Shown: positions 11,368-21,880 of the stretch, piece after piece
Layout: every line of letters begins with the position of its first letter
Numbering within the stretch: the first letter of the stretch is position 1
Assembly: GCF_023091745.1 (NCBI RefSeq)
Contig: NW_026291779.1
Location: 124,001 to 188,000 of the forward strand
Length of the DNA: 64,000 nt
Reading direction: 5' to 3'
Origin: Budorcas taxicolor
Taxonomy: Eukaryota; Chordata; Mammalia; Artiodactyla; Bovidae
Position numbers and translations under genes: made by a program
Notes under the pieces: generated by a model
Seen by the model: only the letters and a program-made list of their open reading frames with translations
Told to the model about the DNA's origin: nothing
The model's database searches: none

Positions 11368-12157
11368 TTGATGTGCGACGGGAACGCGGGGAACTCTTTC
11401 CCGACGAAGCAGGGAAAGGATCCCTCATCTCGAGCTACGAGGCGGAAACGGGGCTCCTCTGGATGTGGGCGGGACCCACGTGTTTCCTCTCGAGTGGAGA
11501 CGGGTATGTCGGGGAACTTCTTGATTTGCACCAAGGGTGTGAAGGACCCTTTCGAAGTTACAGAGGTGAGGTGTGATCAGCCTCGAGACGCCTCAGCGGA
11601 AATGGGCCTCATCTCGCCTGGAGGGGAGAACCTCCTGGATTTTCTCGAGTTGCGGCAGGTCTTCTCGAGTTACGACGGGGACCTCAGGGACCCGCTCTGG
11701 TGGCCTCAGGAAAGGCCAGTCCCCATGCGAGTTACTAGGGGACCTCTCGGGATTCCTCTCCCGTCCATGCCGGGGCCTCAGTCCTTGTGTGCAGTCGGGG
11801 CCGGAACCTGAGGATTCCTCTCCAGTGTTGCCATGGATCTTGGGGTGCTTCTGAGTCTCCCCAGGGGAGTCAGGCCTCGTCTCGAGTGGGAGCATGCACG
11901 TGCGCTTTCCTCCCGAGCTGCAGCAGTAGTGTCACGCTTCCTGTCACGTGGATCAAGGGATCTGTGGCTTTCCCACGAGGCTTTGCCACAGGGCTGTGCC
12001 ACGTGCCACCTTGGTGTGAGTCGATCCTCGGCGTGAAAGACGAGCCGGTGAAGGGAATAGAGGATCCTCTGGAATGGACTGAGACATCTGGGGGACTCTT
12101 GGAAAGGTGGCACGACCCTGGAGTTCCTCTCGCCGTTCCTGTTGAGAGGGCCTCCTC
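11368..12157 (+). repeat. Satellite monomer 15, 790 bp, type Y 5' part (c-d)
   Basis: CCCACGTGTTTCC and GTTACAGAGG as in unit 31. Its 3' part has CTTTGCCACAGG and an extra BamHI site in GAGGATCCTCTGG. Confidence 0.9.
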
Positions 12158-12973
12158 TTGAGATGTGACGGGAACGCCGGGAACTCTTTCCAGACGAAGC
12201 AGGGAAAGGATCCCTCATCTCGAGCTACGAGGCGGAAACGGGGCTCCTCTGGATGTGGGCGGGACCCTCGTGATTCCTCTCGAGTGGAGACGGGTATGTC
12301 GGGGAACTTCTTGATTTGCACCAAGGGCGTGAAGGACCCTTTCGAAGTTCCAGAGGTGAAGTGTGATCAGCCTCGAGACGCCTCAGCGGAAATGGGCCTC
12401 ATCTCGCCTGGAGGGGAGAACCTCTTGGATTTTCTCCACTTGCGACAGGTCTTCTCGAGTTACGACGGGGACCTCAGGGACCCGCTCTGGTGGCCTCAGG
12501 AAAGGCCAGTCCCCATGCGAGTTGCTAGGGGACCTCTCGGGATTCCTCTCCCGTCCATGCCGTTGCCTCAGTCCTTGTGTGGAGTCGGGGCCGGAACCTG
12601 AGGATTCCTCTCCAGTGTTGCCATGGATCTTGGGGTGCTTCTGAGTCTCCCCAGGGGAGTCAGGCCTCGTCTCGAGTTGGGGCATGCACGTGCGCTTTCC
12701 TCCCGAGCTGCAGCAGTAGTGTCACGCTTCCTGTCACGTGGATCAAGGGATCTGTGGCTTTCCCTTGAGGCTGTCCCTCGAGGCTTTCCCACGAGGCTTT
12801 CCCACAGGGCTGTGCCACGTGCCACCTTGGTGTGAGTCGATCCTCGGCGTGAAAGACGAGCCGGTGAAGGGAAAAGAGGTTCCTCTGGAATGGACTCAGA
12901 CATCTGGTGGACTCTTGGAATGGTGGCACGACCATGGAGTTCCTCTCGCCGTTCCTGTTGAGAGGGCCTCCTC
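12158..12973 (+). repeat. Satellite monomer 16, 816 bp (a-b-c-d)
   Basis: GATGTGACGGG, GAGGTGAAGTG, CTCCACTTGCGACAGG, CGAGTTGGGGC, CCCTTGAGGCTGT and GACCATGGAG. Similar marks appear in units 66 and 70. Confidence 0.9.
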
Positions 12974-13789
12974 TTGAGATGCGACGGGAACGCCGGAAAC
13001 TCTTTCCCGACGAAGCAAGGAAAGGATCCCTCATCTCGAGCTACGAGGCGGAAACGGGGCTCCTCTGGATGTGGGCGGGACCCTCGTGATTCCTCTCGAG
13101 TGGAGACGGGTATGTCGGGGAACTTCTTGATTTGCACCAAGGGTGTGAAGGAGCCTTTCAAAGTTCCAGAGGGGAGGTGTGATCAGCCTCGAGACGCCTC
13201 AGCGGAAATGGAACTTATCTCGCCTGGAGGGGAGAACCTCCTGGATTTTCTCGAGTTGCGGCAGGTCTTCTCGAGTTACGACGGGGACCTCAGGGACCCG
13301 CTCTGGTGGCCTCAGGAAAGGCCAGTCCCCATGCGAGTTGCAAGGGGACCTCTCCGGATTCCTCTCCCGTCCATGCCAGGGCCTCAGTCCTTGTGTGGAG
13401 TCGGGGCCGGAACCTGAGGATTCCTCTAAAGTGTTGCCATGGATCTTGGGGTGCTTCTGAGTCTCCCCAGGGGAGTCAGTCCTCGTCTCGAGTGGGGGCA
13501 TGCACGTGCGCTTTCCTCCCGAGCTGCAGCAGTAGTGTCACGCTTCCTGTCACGTGGATCAAGGGATCTGTGGCTTTCCCTCGAGGGTGTCCCTCGAGGC
13601 TTTCCCACGAGGCTTTCCCACAGGGCTGTGCCACGTGCCACCTTGGTGTGAGTCGATCCTCGGCGTGAAAGACGAGCCAGTGAAGGGAAAAGAGGTTCCT
13701 CTGGAATGGACTGAGACATCTGGGGGACTCTTGGAATGGTGCCACGACCCTGGAGTTCCTCTCGCCGTTCCTGTTGAGAGGGCCTCCTC
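12974..13789 (+). repeat. Satellite monomer 17, 816 bp (a-b-c-d)
   Basis: GCAAGGAAAGG, AAATGGAACTTATC, TCTCCGGATT, CCATGCCAGGG and TCTAAAGTGTT. First unit of a 5670-bp seven-monomer repeat; counterpart is unit 24. Confidence 0.9.
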
Positions 13790-14605
13790 TTGAGATGCGA
13801 CGGGAACGCCGGGAACTCTTTCCCGACGAAGCATGGAAAGGATCCCTCATCTCGAGCTACGAGGCGGAAACGGGGCTCCTCTGGATGTGGGCGGGACCCG
13901 CGTGATTCCTCTCGAGTGGAGACGGGTATGTCGGGGAACTTCTTGATTTGCACCAAGGGTGTGAAGGACGCTTTCGAAGTTCCAGAGGTGAGGTGTGATC
14001 AGCCTCGAGACGCCTCAGCGGAAATGGGCCTCATCTCGCCTGGAGGGGAGAACCTCCTTGATTTTCCCGATTTGCGGCAGGTCTTCTCGAGTTACGACGG
14101 GGACCTCAGGGACCCGCTCTGGTGGCCTCAGGAAAGGCCAGTCCCCATGCGAGTTGCTAGGGGACCTCTCGGGATTCCTCTCCCGTCCATGCCGGGGCCT
14201 CAGTCCTTGGGTGGAGTCGGGGCCGGAACCTGAGAATTCCTCTCCAGTGTTGCCATGGATCTTGGGGTGCTTCTGAGTCTCCCCAGGGGAGTCAGGCCTC
14301 GTCTCGAGTGGGGGCATGCACGTGCGCTTTCCTCCCGAGCTGCAGCAGTAGTGTCACGCTTCCTGTCACGTGGATCAAGGGATCTGTGGCTTTCCCTCGA
14401 GGCTGTCCCTCGAGGCTTTCCCACGAGTCTTTCCCACAGGGCTGTGCCACGTGCCACCTTGGTGTGAGTCGATCCTCGGCGTGAAAGACGAGCCGGTGAA
14501 GGGAAAAGAGGTTCCTCTGGAATGGACTGAGACATCTGGGGGACTCTTGGAATGGTGGCACGACCCTGGAGTTCCTCTCGCCGTTCCTGTTGAGAGGGCC
14601 TCCTC
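13790..14605 (+). repeat. Satellite monomer 18, 816 bp (a-b-c-d)
   Basis: GCATGGAAAGG and CCCGCGTGATT, shared with unit 25. Private TTTTCCCGATTTGCGG, an EcoRI site (GAGAATTCC) and CCCACGAGTCTTT. Confidence 0.9.
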
Positions 14606-15408
14606 TTGAGATGCGACGGGAACGCCGGGAACTCTTTCCCGACGAAGCAGGGAAAGGATCCCTCATCTCGAGCTACGAGGCGGAAACGGGGCTCCTCTGG
14701 ATGTGGGCGGGACCCTCGTGATTCCTCTCGAGTGGAGACGGGTATGTCGGGGAACTTCTTGATTTGCACCAAGGGTGGGAAGGACCCTTTCAAAGTTCCA
14801 GAGGGGAGGTGTGATCAGCCTCGAGACGCCTCAGCGGAAATGGGCCTCATCTCGCGTGGAGGGGAGAACCTCCTGGATTTTCTCGAGTTGCGGCAGGTCT
14901 TCTCGAGTTACGACGGGGACCTCAGGGACCCGCTCTGGTGGCCTCAGGAAAGGCCAGACCCCATGCGAGTTGCTAGGAGACCTCTCGGGATTCCTCTCCC
15001 GTCCATGCTGGGGCCTCAGTCCTTGTGTGGAGTCTGGGCCGGAACCTGAGGATTCCTCTCCAGTGTTGCCATGGATCTTGGGGTGCTTCTGAGTCTCCCC
15101 AGGGGAGTCAGGCCTCGTCTCGAGTGGGGGCATGCACGTGCGCTTTCCTCCCGAGCTGCAGCAGTAGTGTCACGCTTCCTGTCACGTGGATCAAGGGATC
15201 TGTGGCTTTCCCTCGAGGTTGTCCCTCGAGGCTTTCCCACAGGGCTGTGCCACGTGCCACCTTGGTGTGAGTCGATCCTCGGCGTGAAAGACGAGCCAGT
15301 GAAGGGAAAAGAGGTTCCTCTGGAATGGACTGAGACATCTGGGGGACTCTTGGAATGGTGGCACGACCCTGGAGTTCCTCTCGCCGTTCCTGTTGAGAGG
15401 GCCTCCTC
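14606..15408 (+). repeat. Satellite monomer 19, 803 bp (a'-b-d)
   Basis: GGGTGGGAAGG, TCGCGTGGAGG, CCAGACCCC, GCTAGGAGACC, CATGCTGGGG and GTCTGGGCCGG. Counterpart is unit 26, 5670 bp away. Confidence 0.9.
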
Positions 15409-16210
15409 TTGAGATGCGACGGGAACTCCGGGAACTCTTTCCCGACGAAGCAGGGAAAGGATCCCTCATCTCGAGCTCCGAGGCGGAAACGGGGCTCCTC
15501 TGGATGTGGGCGGGACCCTCGTGATTCTTCTCGAGGGGAGACGGGTATGTCGGGGAACTTCTTGATTTGCACCAAGGGCGTGAAGGACCCTTTCGAAGTT
15601 TCAGAGGTGAGGTGTGATCAGCCTCGAGACGCCTCAGCGGAAATGGGCCTCATCTCGCCTGGAGGGGAGAACCTCCTGGATTTTCTCGAGTTGCGGCAGG
15701 TTTTCTCGAGTTACGACGGGGACCTCAGCGACCCGCTCTGGTGGCCTCAAGAAAGGCCAGTCCCCGTGCGAGTTGCTAGGGGCCATCTCGGGATTCCTCT
15801 CCCGTCCATGCCGGGGCCTAAGACCTTGTGTGGAGTCGGGGCCGAACCTGAGGATTCCTCTCCAGTGTTGCCATGGATCTTGGGGTGCTTCTGAGTCTCC
15901 CCAGTGGAGTCAGGCCCCGTCTCGAGGGGGGGCATCCACGTGCGCTTCCCTCCCGTGCTGCAGCAGTAGTGTCACGCTTCCTGTCATGTGGATCAAGGGA
16001 TCTGTGGCTTTCCCTCGAGGCTTTCCCACGAGGCTTTCCCACAGGGCTGTGCCACGTGCCACCTTGGTGTGAGTCGATCCTCGGCGAGAAAGACGAGCCG
16101 GTGAAGGGAAAAAAGGTTCCTCTGGAATGGACTGAGACATCTGGGGGACTCATGGAATGGTGGCATGACCCTGGAGTTCCTCTCGCCGTTCCTGTTGAGA
16201 GGGCCTCCTC
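15409..16210 (+). repeat. Satellite monomer 20, 802 bp, type B (b-c-d, one base lost)
   Basis: GAGCTCCGAGG, CTCAGCGACCC, CCATCTCGGG and GCCGAACC. Tail GGCGAGAAAG, GGAAAAAAGG and CTCATGGAATGG. Counterpart is unit 27. Confidence 0.9.
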
Positions 16211-17026
16211 TTGAGATGCGACGGGAATTCCGGAAACTCTTTCCCGACGAAGCAGGGAAAGGATCCTTCATCTCGATCTACGAGGCGGAAACGGGGCTCC
16301 TCTGGATGTGGGCGGGACCCACGTGTTTCCTCTCGAGTGGAGACGGGTATGTCGGGGAACTTCTTGATTTGCACCAAGGTTGTGAAGGACCCTTTCGAAG
16401 TTCCAGAGGTGAGGTGTGATCAGCCTCGAGACGCCTCAGCGGAAATGGGCCTCATCTCGCCTGGAGGGGAGAACCTCCTGGATTTTCTCGAGTTGCGGCA
16501 GGTCTTCTCGAGTTACGACGGGGACCTCAGGGACCCGCTCTGGTGGCCTCAGGAAAGGCCAGTCCCCATGCGAGTTGCTAGGGGACCTCTCGGGATTCCT
16601 CTCCCGTCCATGCCGGGGCCTCAGTCCTTCTGTGGAGTCTGGGCCGGAACCTGAGGATTCTTCTCCAGTGTTGCCATGGACCTTGGGCTGCTTCTGAGTC
16701 TCCCCAGGGGAGTCAGGCCTCGTCTCGAGTGGGGGCATGCACGTGCGCTTTCCTCCCGAGCTGCAGCAGTAGTGTCACGCTTCCTGTCACGTGGATCAAG
16801 GGATCTGTGGCTTTCCCTCGAGGCTGTCCCTCGAGGCTTTCCCACGAGGCTTTCCCACAGGGCTGTGCCACGTGCCACCTTGGTGTGATTCGATCCTCGG
16901 CGTCAAAGACGAGCCGGTGAAGGGACAAGAGTTTCCTCTGGAATGGACTGAGACATCTGGGGGACTCTTGGAATGGTGGCAGGACCCTGGAGTTCCTCTC
17001 GCCGTTCCTGTTGAGAGGGCCTCCTC
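16211..17026 (+). repeat. Satellite monomer 21, 816 bp, type Y (a-b-c-d)
   Basis: EcoRI site in GGGAATTCCGG, CCCACGTGTTTCC, CCTTCTGTGG and CTTGGGCTGC. Tail GTGATTCG, GACAAGAGTTTCC and GGCAGGACC is shared with unit 23. Confidence 0.9.
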
Positions 17027-17841
17027 TTGAGATGCGACGGGAACGCCGGGAACTCTTTCCCGACGAAGCAGGGAAAGGATCCCTCATCTCGAGCTACGAG
17101 GCGGAAACGGGGCTCATCTGGATGTGGGCGGGACCCTCGTGATTCCGCTCGAGTGGAGACGGGTATGTCGGGGAACTTCTTGATTTGCACCAAGGGTGTG
17201 AAGGAGACTTTCGAAGTTCCAGAGGTGAGGTGTGATCAGCCTCGAGAAGGCTCAGCGGAAATGGGCCTCATCTCGCCTGGAGGGGAGAACCTCCTGGATT
17301 TTCTCGAGTTGCGGCAGGTCTTCTCGAGTTACGACGGGGACCTCAGGGACCCGCTCTGGTGGCCTCAGGAAAGGCCAGTCCCCATGCGAGTTGCAAGGGG
17401 ACCTCTCCGGATTCCTCTCCCGTCCATGCCAGGGCCTCAGTCCTTGTGTGGAGTCGGGGCCGGAACCTGAGGATTCCTCTAAAGTGTTGCCATGGATCTT
17501 GGGGTGCTTCTGAGTCTCCCCAGGGGAGTCAGGCCTCGTCTCGAGTGGGGGCATGCACGTGCGCTTTCCTCCCGAGCTGCAGCAGTAGTGTCACGCTTCC
17601 TGTCACGTGGATCAAGGGATCTGTGGTTTCCCTCGAGGCTGTCCCTCGAGGCTTTCCCACGAGGCTTTCCCACAGGGCTGTGCCACGTGCCACCTTGGTG
17701 TGAGTCGATCCTCGGCGTGAAAGACGAGCCGGTGAAGGGAAAAGAGGTTCCTCTGGAATGGACTGAGACATCTGGGGGACTCTTGGAATGGTGGCACGAC
17801 CCTGGAGTTCCTCTCGCCGTTCCTGTTGAGAGGGCCTCCTC
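17027..17841 (+). repeat. Satellite monomer 22, 815 bp (a-b-c-d, one base lost)
   Basis: GCTCATCTGG, TTCCGCTCGAG, AGGAGACTTTCG, GAGAAGGCTCAG and TCTAAAGTG. One C is lost in TGTGGTTTCC (about 17626), private to this copy. Near-duplicate of unit 24 at 1617 bp. Confidence 0.9.
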
Positions 17842-18643
17842 TTGAGATGCGACGGGAACGCCGGGAACTCTTTCCCGACGAAGCAGGGAAAGGATCCCTC
17901 ATCTCGAGCTCCGAGGCGGAAACGGGGCTCCTCTGGATGTGGGCGGGACCCTCGTGATTCTTCTCGAGGGGAGACGGGTATGTCGGGGAACTTCTTGATT
18001 TGCACCAAGGGCGTGAAGGACCCTTTCGAAGTTTCAGAGGTGAGGTGTGATCAGCCTCGAGACGCCTCAGCGGAAATGGGCCTCATCTCGCCTGGAGGGG
18101 AGAACCTCCTGGATTTTCTCGAGTTGCGGCAGGTTTTCTCGAGTTACGACGGGGACCTCAGCGACCCGCTCTGGTGGCCTCAAGAAAGGCCAGTCCCCGT
18201 GCGAGTTGCTAGGGGCCATCTCGGGATTCCTCTCCCGTCCATGCCGGGGCCTAAGACCTCGTGTGGAGTCGGGGCCGAACCTGAGGATTCCTCTCCAGTG
18301 TTGCCATGGATCTTGGGGTGCTTCTGAGTCTCCCCAGGGGAGTCAGGCCCCGTCTCGAGGGGGGGCATCCACGTGCGCTTCCCTCCCGTGCTGCAGCAGT
18401 AGTGTCACGCTTCCTGTCATGTGGATCAAGGGATCTGTGGCTTTCCCTCGAGGCTTTCCCACGAGGCTTTCCCACAGGGCTGTGCCACGTGCCACCTTGG
18501 TGTGATTCGATCCTCGGCGTCAAAGACGAGCCGGTGAAGGGACAAGAGTTTCCTCTGGAATGGACTGAGACATCTGGGGGACTCTTGGAATGGTGGCAGG
18601 ACCCTGGAGTTCCTCTCGCCGTTCCTGTTGAGAGGGCCTCCTC
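17842..18643 (+). repeat. Satellite monomer 23, 802 bp, type B (b-c-d, one base lost)
   Basis: 5' part as units 20 and 27 (GAGCTCCGAGG, CTCAGCGACCC); 3' tail as unit 21 (GTGATTCG, GACAAGAGTTTCC). Private GACCTCGTGTGG. A junction copy within the 5.67-kb block. Confidence 0.9.
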
Positions 18644-19459
18644 TTGAGATGCGACGGGAACGCCGGGAACTCTTTCCCGACGAAGCAGGGAAAGGATCCC
18701 TCATCTCGAGCTACGAGGCGGAAACGGGGCTCATCTGGATGTGGGCGGGACCCTCGTGATTCCGCTCGAGTGGAGACGGGTATGTCGGGGAACTTCTTGA
18801 TTTGCACCAAGGGTGTGAAGGACCCTTTCGAAGTTCCAGAGGTGAGGTGTGATCAGCCTCGAGAAGGCTCAGCGGAAATGGGCCTCATCTCGCCTGGAGG
18901 GGAGAACCTCCTGGATTTTCTCGAGTTGCGGCAGGTCTTCTCGAGTTACGACGGGGACCTCAGGGACCCGCTCTGGTGGCCTCAGGAAAGGCCAGTCCCC
19001 ATGCGAGTTGCAAGGGGACCTCTCCGGATTCCTCTCCCGTCCATGCCAGGGCCTCAGTCCTTGTGTGGAGTCGGGGCCGGAACCTGAGGATTCCTCTAAA
19101 GTGTTACCATGGATCTTGGGGTGCTTCTGAGTCTCCCCAGGGGAGTCAGTCCTCGTCTCGAGTGGGGGCATGCACGTGCGCTTTCCTCCCGAGCTGCAGC
19201 AGTAGTGTCACGCTTCCTGTCACGTGGATCAAGGGATCTGTGGCTTTCCCTCGAGGCTGTCCCTCGAGGCTTTCCCACGAGGCTTTCCCACAGGGCTGTG
19301 CCACGTGCCACCTTGGTGTGAGTCGATCCTCGGCGTGAAAGACGAGCCAGTGAAGGGAAAAGAGGTTCCTCTGGAATGGACTCAGACATCTGGGGGACTC
19401 TTGGAATGGTGCCACGACCCTGGAGTTCCTCTCGCCGTTCCTGTTGAGAGGGCCTCCTC
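18644..19459 (+). repeat. Satellite monomer 24, 816 bp (a-b-c-d)
   Basis: As unit 22 in the 5' half (TTCCGCTCGAG, GAGAAGGCTCAG) and as unit 17 in the 3' half (GTCAGTCCTCG, GTGCCACGACC). Private GTTACCATGG. Confidence 0.9.
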
Positions 19460-19814
19460 TTGAGATGCGACGGGAACGCCGGGAACTCTTTCCCGACGAA
19501 GCATGGAAAGGATCCCTCATCTCGAGCTACGAGGCGGAAACGGGGCTCCTCTGGATGTGGGCGGGACCCGCGTGATTCCTCTCGAGTGGAGACGGGTATG
19601 TCGGGGAACTTCTTGATTTGCACCAAGGGTGTGAAGGACCCTTTCGAAGTTCCAGAGGTGAGGTGTGATCAGCCTCGAGACGCCTCAGCGGAAATGGGCC
19701 TCATCTCGCCTGGAGGGGAGAACCTCCTGGATTTTCTCGAGTTGCGGCAGGTCTTCTCGAGTTACGACGGGGACCTCAGGGACCCGCTCTGGTGGCCTCA
19801 GGAAAGGCCAGTCC
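19455..19814 (+). repeat. 31-bp subrepeat tiling inside one monomer (example)
   Basis: Blocks start at 19455, 19486, 19517, 19548, 19578, 19609, 19640, 19671, 19702, 19733, 19753 and 19784. All steps are 31 bp except one of 30 bp (19548) and one short block of 20 bp (19733). Most blocks begin with a pyrimidine-rich TCATCTCGAG/CCTCTCGAG/TTTCTCGAG-like core followed by a purine-rich half, so they look like diverged copies of one ancestral unit. The register then continues less clearly to the 13-mer array. The same tiling applies to every monomer in the window. Confidence 0.8.
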
Positions 19815-19988
19815 CCATGCGAGTTGCTAGGGGACCTCTCGGGATTCCTCTCCCGTCCATGCCGGGGCCTCAGTCCTTGTGTGGAGTCGGGGCCGGAACC
19901 TGAGGATTCCTCTCCAGTGTTGCCATGGATCTTGGGGTGCTTCTGAGTCTCCCCAGGGGAGTCAGGCCTCGTCTCGAGTGGGGGCATG

Positions 19989-20123
19989 CACGTGCGCTTT
20001 CCTCCCGAGCTGCAGCAGTAGTGTCACGCTTCCTGTCACGTGGATCAAGGGATCTGTGGCTTTCCCTCGAGGCTGTCCCTCGAGGCTTTCCCACGAGGCT
20101 TTCCCACAGGGCTGTGCCACGTG
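19989..20123. other. Three palindromic CACGTG (E-box) sites of a monomer
   Basis: CACGTG occurs at 19989-19994, 20037-20042 and 20118-20123, the last two flanking the 13-mer array. The trio recurs in most monomers; in type B units the middle site is often lost (GTCATGTGG). CACGTG is the core bound by bHLH factors such as USF and MYC/MAX, but binding here is not shown. The palindromes may simply be part of the repeat. Confidence 0.55.
20064..20115 (+). repeat. 13-bp minisatellite inside the monomer, four-copy form (a-b-c-d)
   Basis: Four tandem 13-mers: CCCTCGAGGCTGT, CCCTCGAGGCTTT, CCCACGAGGCTTT, CCCACAGGGCTGT. The array starts 604 bases after the monomer start. This is the form in all 816-class units and it separates two CACGTG sites. 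Copy-number change here is the main cause of monomer length variation in the window. Confidence 0.93.
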
Positions 20124-20275
20124 CCACCTTGGTGTGAGTCGATCCTCGGCGTGAAAGACGAGCCGGTGAAGGGAAAAGAGGTTCCTCTGGAATGGACTGA
20201 GACATCTGGGGGACTCTTGGAATGGTGGCACGACCCTGGAGTTCCTCTCGCCGTTCCTGTTGAGAGGGCCTCCTC

Positions 20276-21078
20276 TTGAGATGCGACGGGAACGCCGGGA
20301 ACTCTTTCCCGACGAAGCAGGGAAAGGATCCCTCATCTCGAGCTACGAGGCGGAAACGGGGCTCCTCTGGATGTGGGCGGGACCCTCGTGATTCCTCTCG
20401 AGTGGAGACGGCTAGGTCGGGGAACTTCTTGATTTGCACCAAGGGTGGGAAGGACCCTTTCAAAGTTCCAGAGGGGAGGTGTGATCAGCCTCGAGACGCC
20501 TCAGCGGAAATGGGCCTCATCTCGCGTGGAGGGGAGAACCTCCTGGATTTTCTCGAGTTGCGGCAGGTCTTCTCGAGTTACGATGGGGACCTCAGGGACC
20601 CGCTCTGGTGGCCTCAGGAAAGGCCAGACCCCATGCGAGTTGCTAGGAGACCTCTCGGGATTCCTCTCCCGTCCATGCTGGGGCCTCAGTCCTTGTGTGG
20701 AGTCTGGGCCGGAACCTGAGGATTCCTCTCCAGTGTTTCCATGGATCTTGGGGTGCTTCTGAGTCTCCCCAGGGGAGTCAGGCCTCGTCTCGAGTGGGGG
20801 CATGCACGTGCGCTTTCCTCCCGAGCTGCAGCAGTAGTGTCACGCTTCCTGTCACGTGGATCAAGGGATCTGTGTCTTTCCCTCGAGGTTGTCCCTCGAG
20901 GCTTTCCCACAGGGCTGTGCCACGTGCCACCTTGGTGTGAGTCGATCCTCGGCGTGAAAGACGAGCCAGTGAAGGGAAAAGAGGTTCCTCTGGAATGGAC
21001 TGAGACATCTGGGGGACTCTTGGAATGGTGGCACGACCCTGGAGTTCCTCTCGCCGTTCCTGTTGAGAGGGCCTCCTC
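20276..21078 (+). repeat. Satellite monomer 26, 803 bp (a'-b-d)
   Basis: Counterpart of unit 19, with CGGCTAGGTCGG, TACGATGGGG, GTGTTTCCATGG and CTGTGTCTTTCC as differences. Confidence 0.9.
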
Positions 21079-21880
21079 TTGAGATGCGACGGGAACGCCG
21101 GGAACTCTTTCCCGACGAAGCAGGGAAAGGATCCCTCATCTCGAGCTCCGAGGCGGAAACGGGGCTCCTCTGGATGTGGGCGGGACCCTCGTGATTCTTC
21201 TCGAGGGGAGACGGGTATGTCGGGGAACTTCTTGATTTGCACCAAGGGCGTGAAGGACCCTTTCGAAGTTTCAGAGGTGAGGTGTGATCAGCCTCGAGAC
21301 GCCTCAGCGGAAATGGGCCTCATCTCGCCTGGAGGGGAGAACCTCCTGGATTTTCTCGAGTTGCGGCAGGTTTTCTCGAGTTACGACGGGGACCTCAGCG
21401 ACCCGCTCTGGTGGCCTCAAGAAAGGCCAGTCCCCGTGCGAGTTGCTAGGGGCCATCTCGGGATTCCTCTCCCGTCCATGCCGGGGCCTAAGACCTTGTG
21501 TGGAGTCGGGGCCGAACCTGAGGATTCCTCTCCAGTGTTGCCATGGATCTTGGGGTGCTTCTGAGTCTCCCCAGGGGAGTCAGGCCCCGTCTCGAGGGGG
21601 GGCATCCACGTGCGCTTCCCTCCCGTGCTGCAGCAGTAGTGTCACGCTTCCTGTCATGTGGATCAAGGGATCTGTGGCTTTCCCTCGAGGCTTTCCCACG
21701 AGGCTTTCCCACAGGGCTGTGCCACGTGCCACCTTGGTGTGAGTCGATCCTCGGCGAGAAAGACGAGCCGGTGAAGGGAAAAAAGGTTCCTCTGGAATGG
21801 ACTGAGACATCTGGGGGACTCATGGAATGGTGGCATGACCCTGGAGTTCCTCTCGCCGTTCCTGTTGAGAGGGCCTCCTC
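21079..21880 (+). repeat. Satellite monomer 27, 802 bp, type B (b-c-d, one base lost)
   Basis: Almost the same as unit 20: CTCAGCGACCC, GCCGAACC, GGCGAGAAAG and GGAAAAAAGG. Confidence 0.9.

Larger units (their letters stand above)
19460..20275 (+). repeat. Satellite monomer 25, 816 bp (a-b-c-d)
   Basis: Close to consensus apart from GCATGGAAAGG and CCCGCGTGATT. Used here as the reference copy for subrepeat positions and CpG count. Confidence 0.92.
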
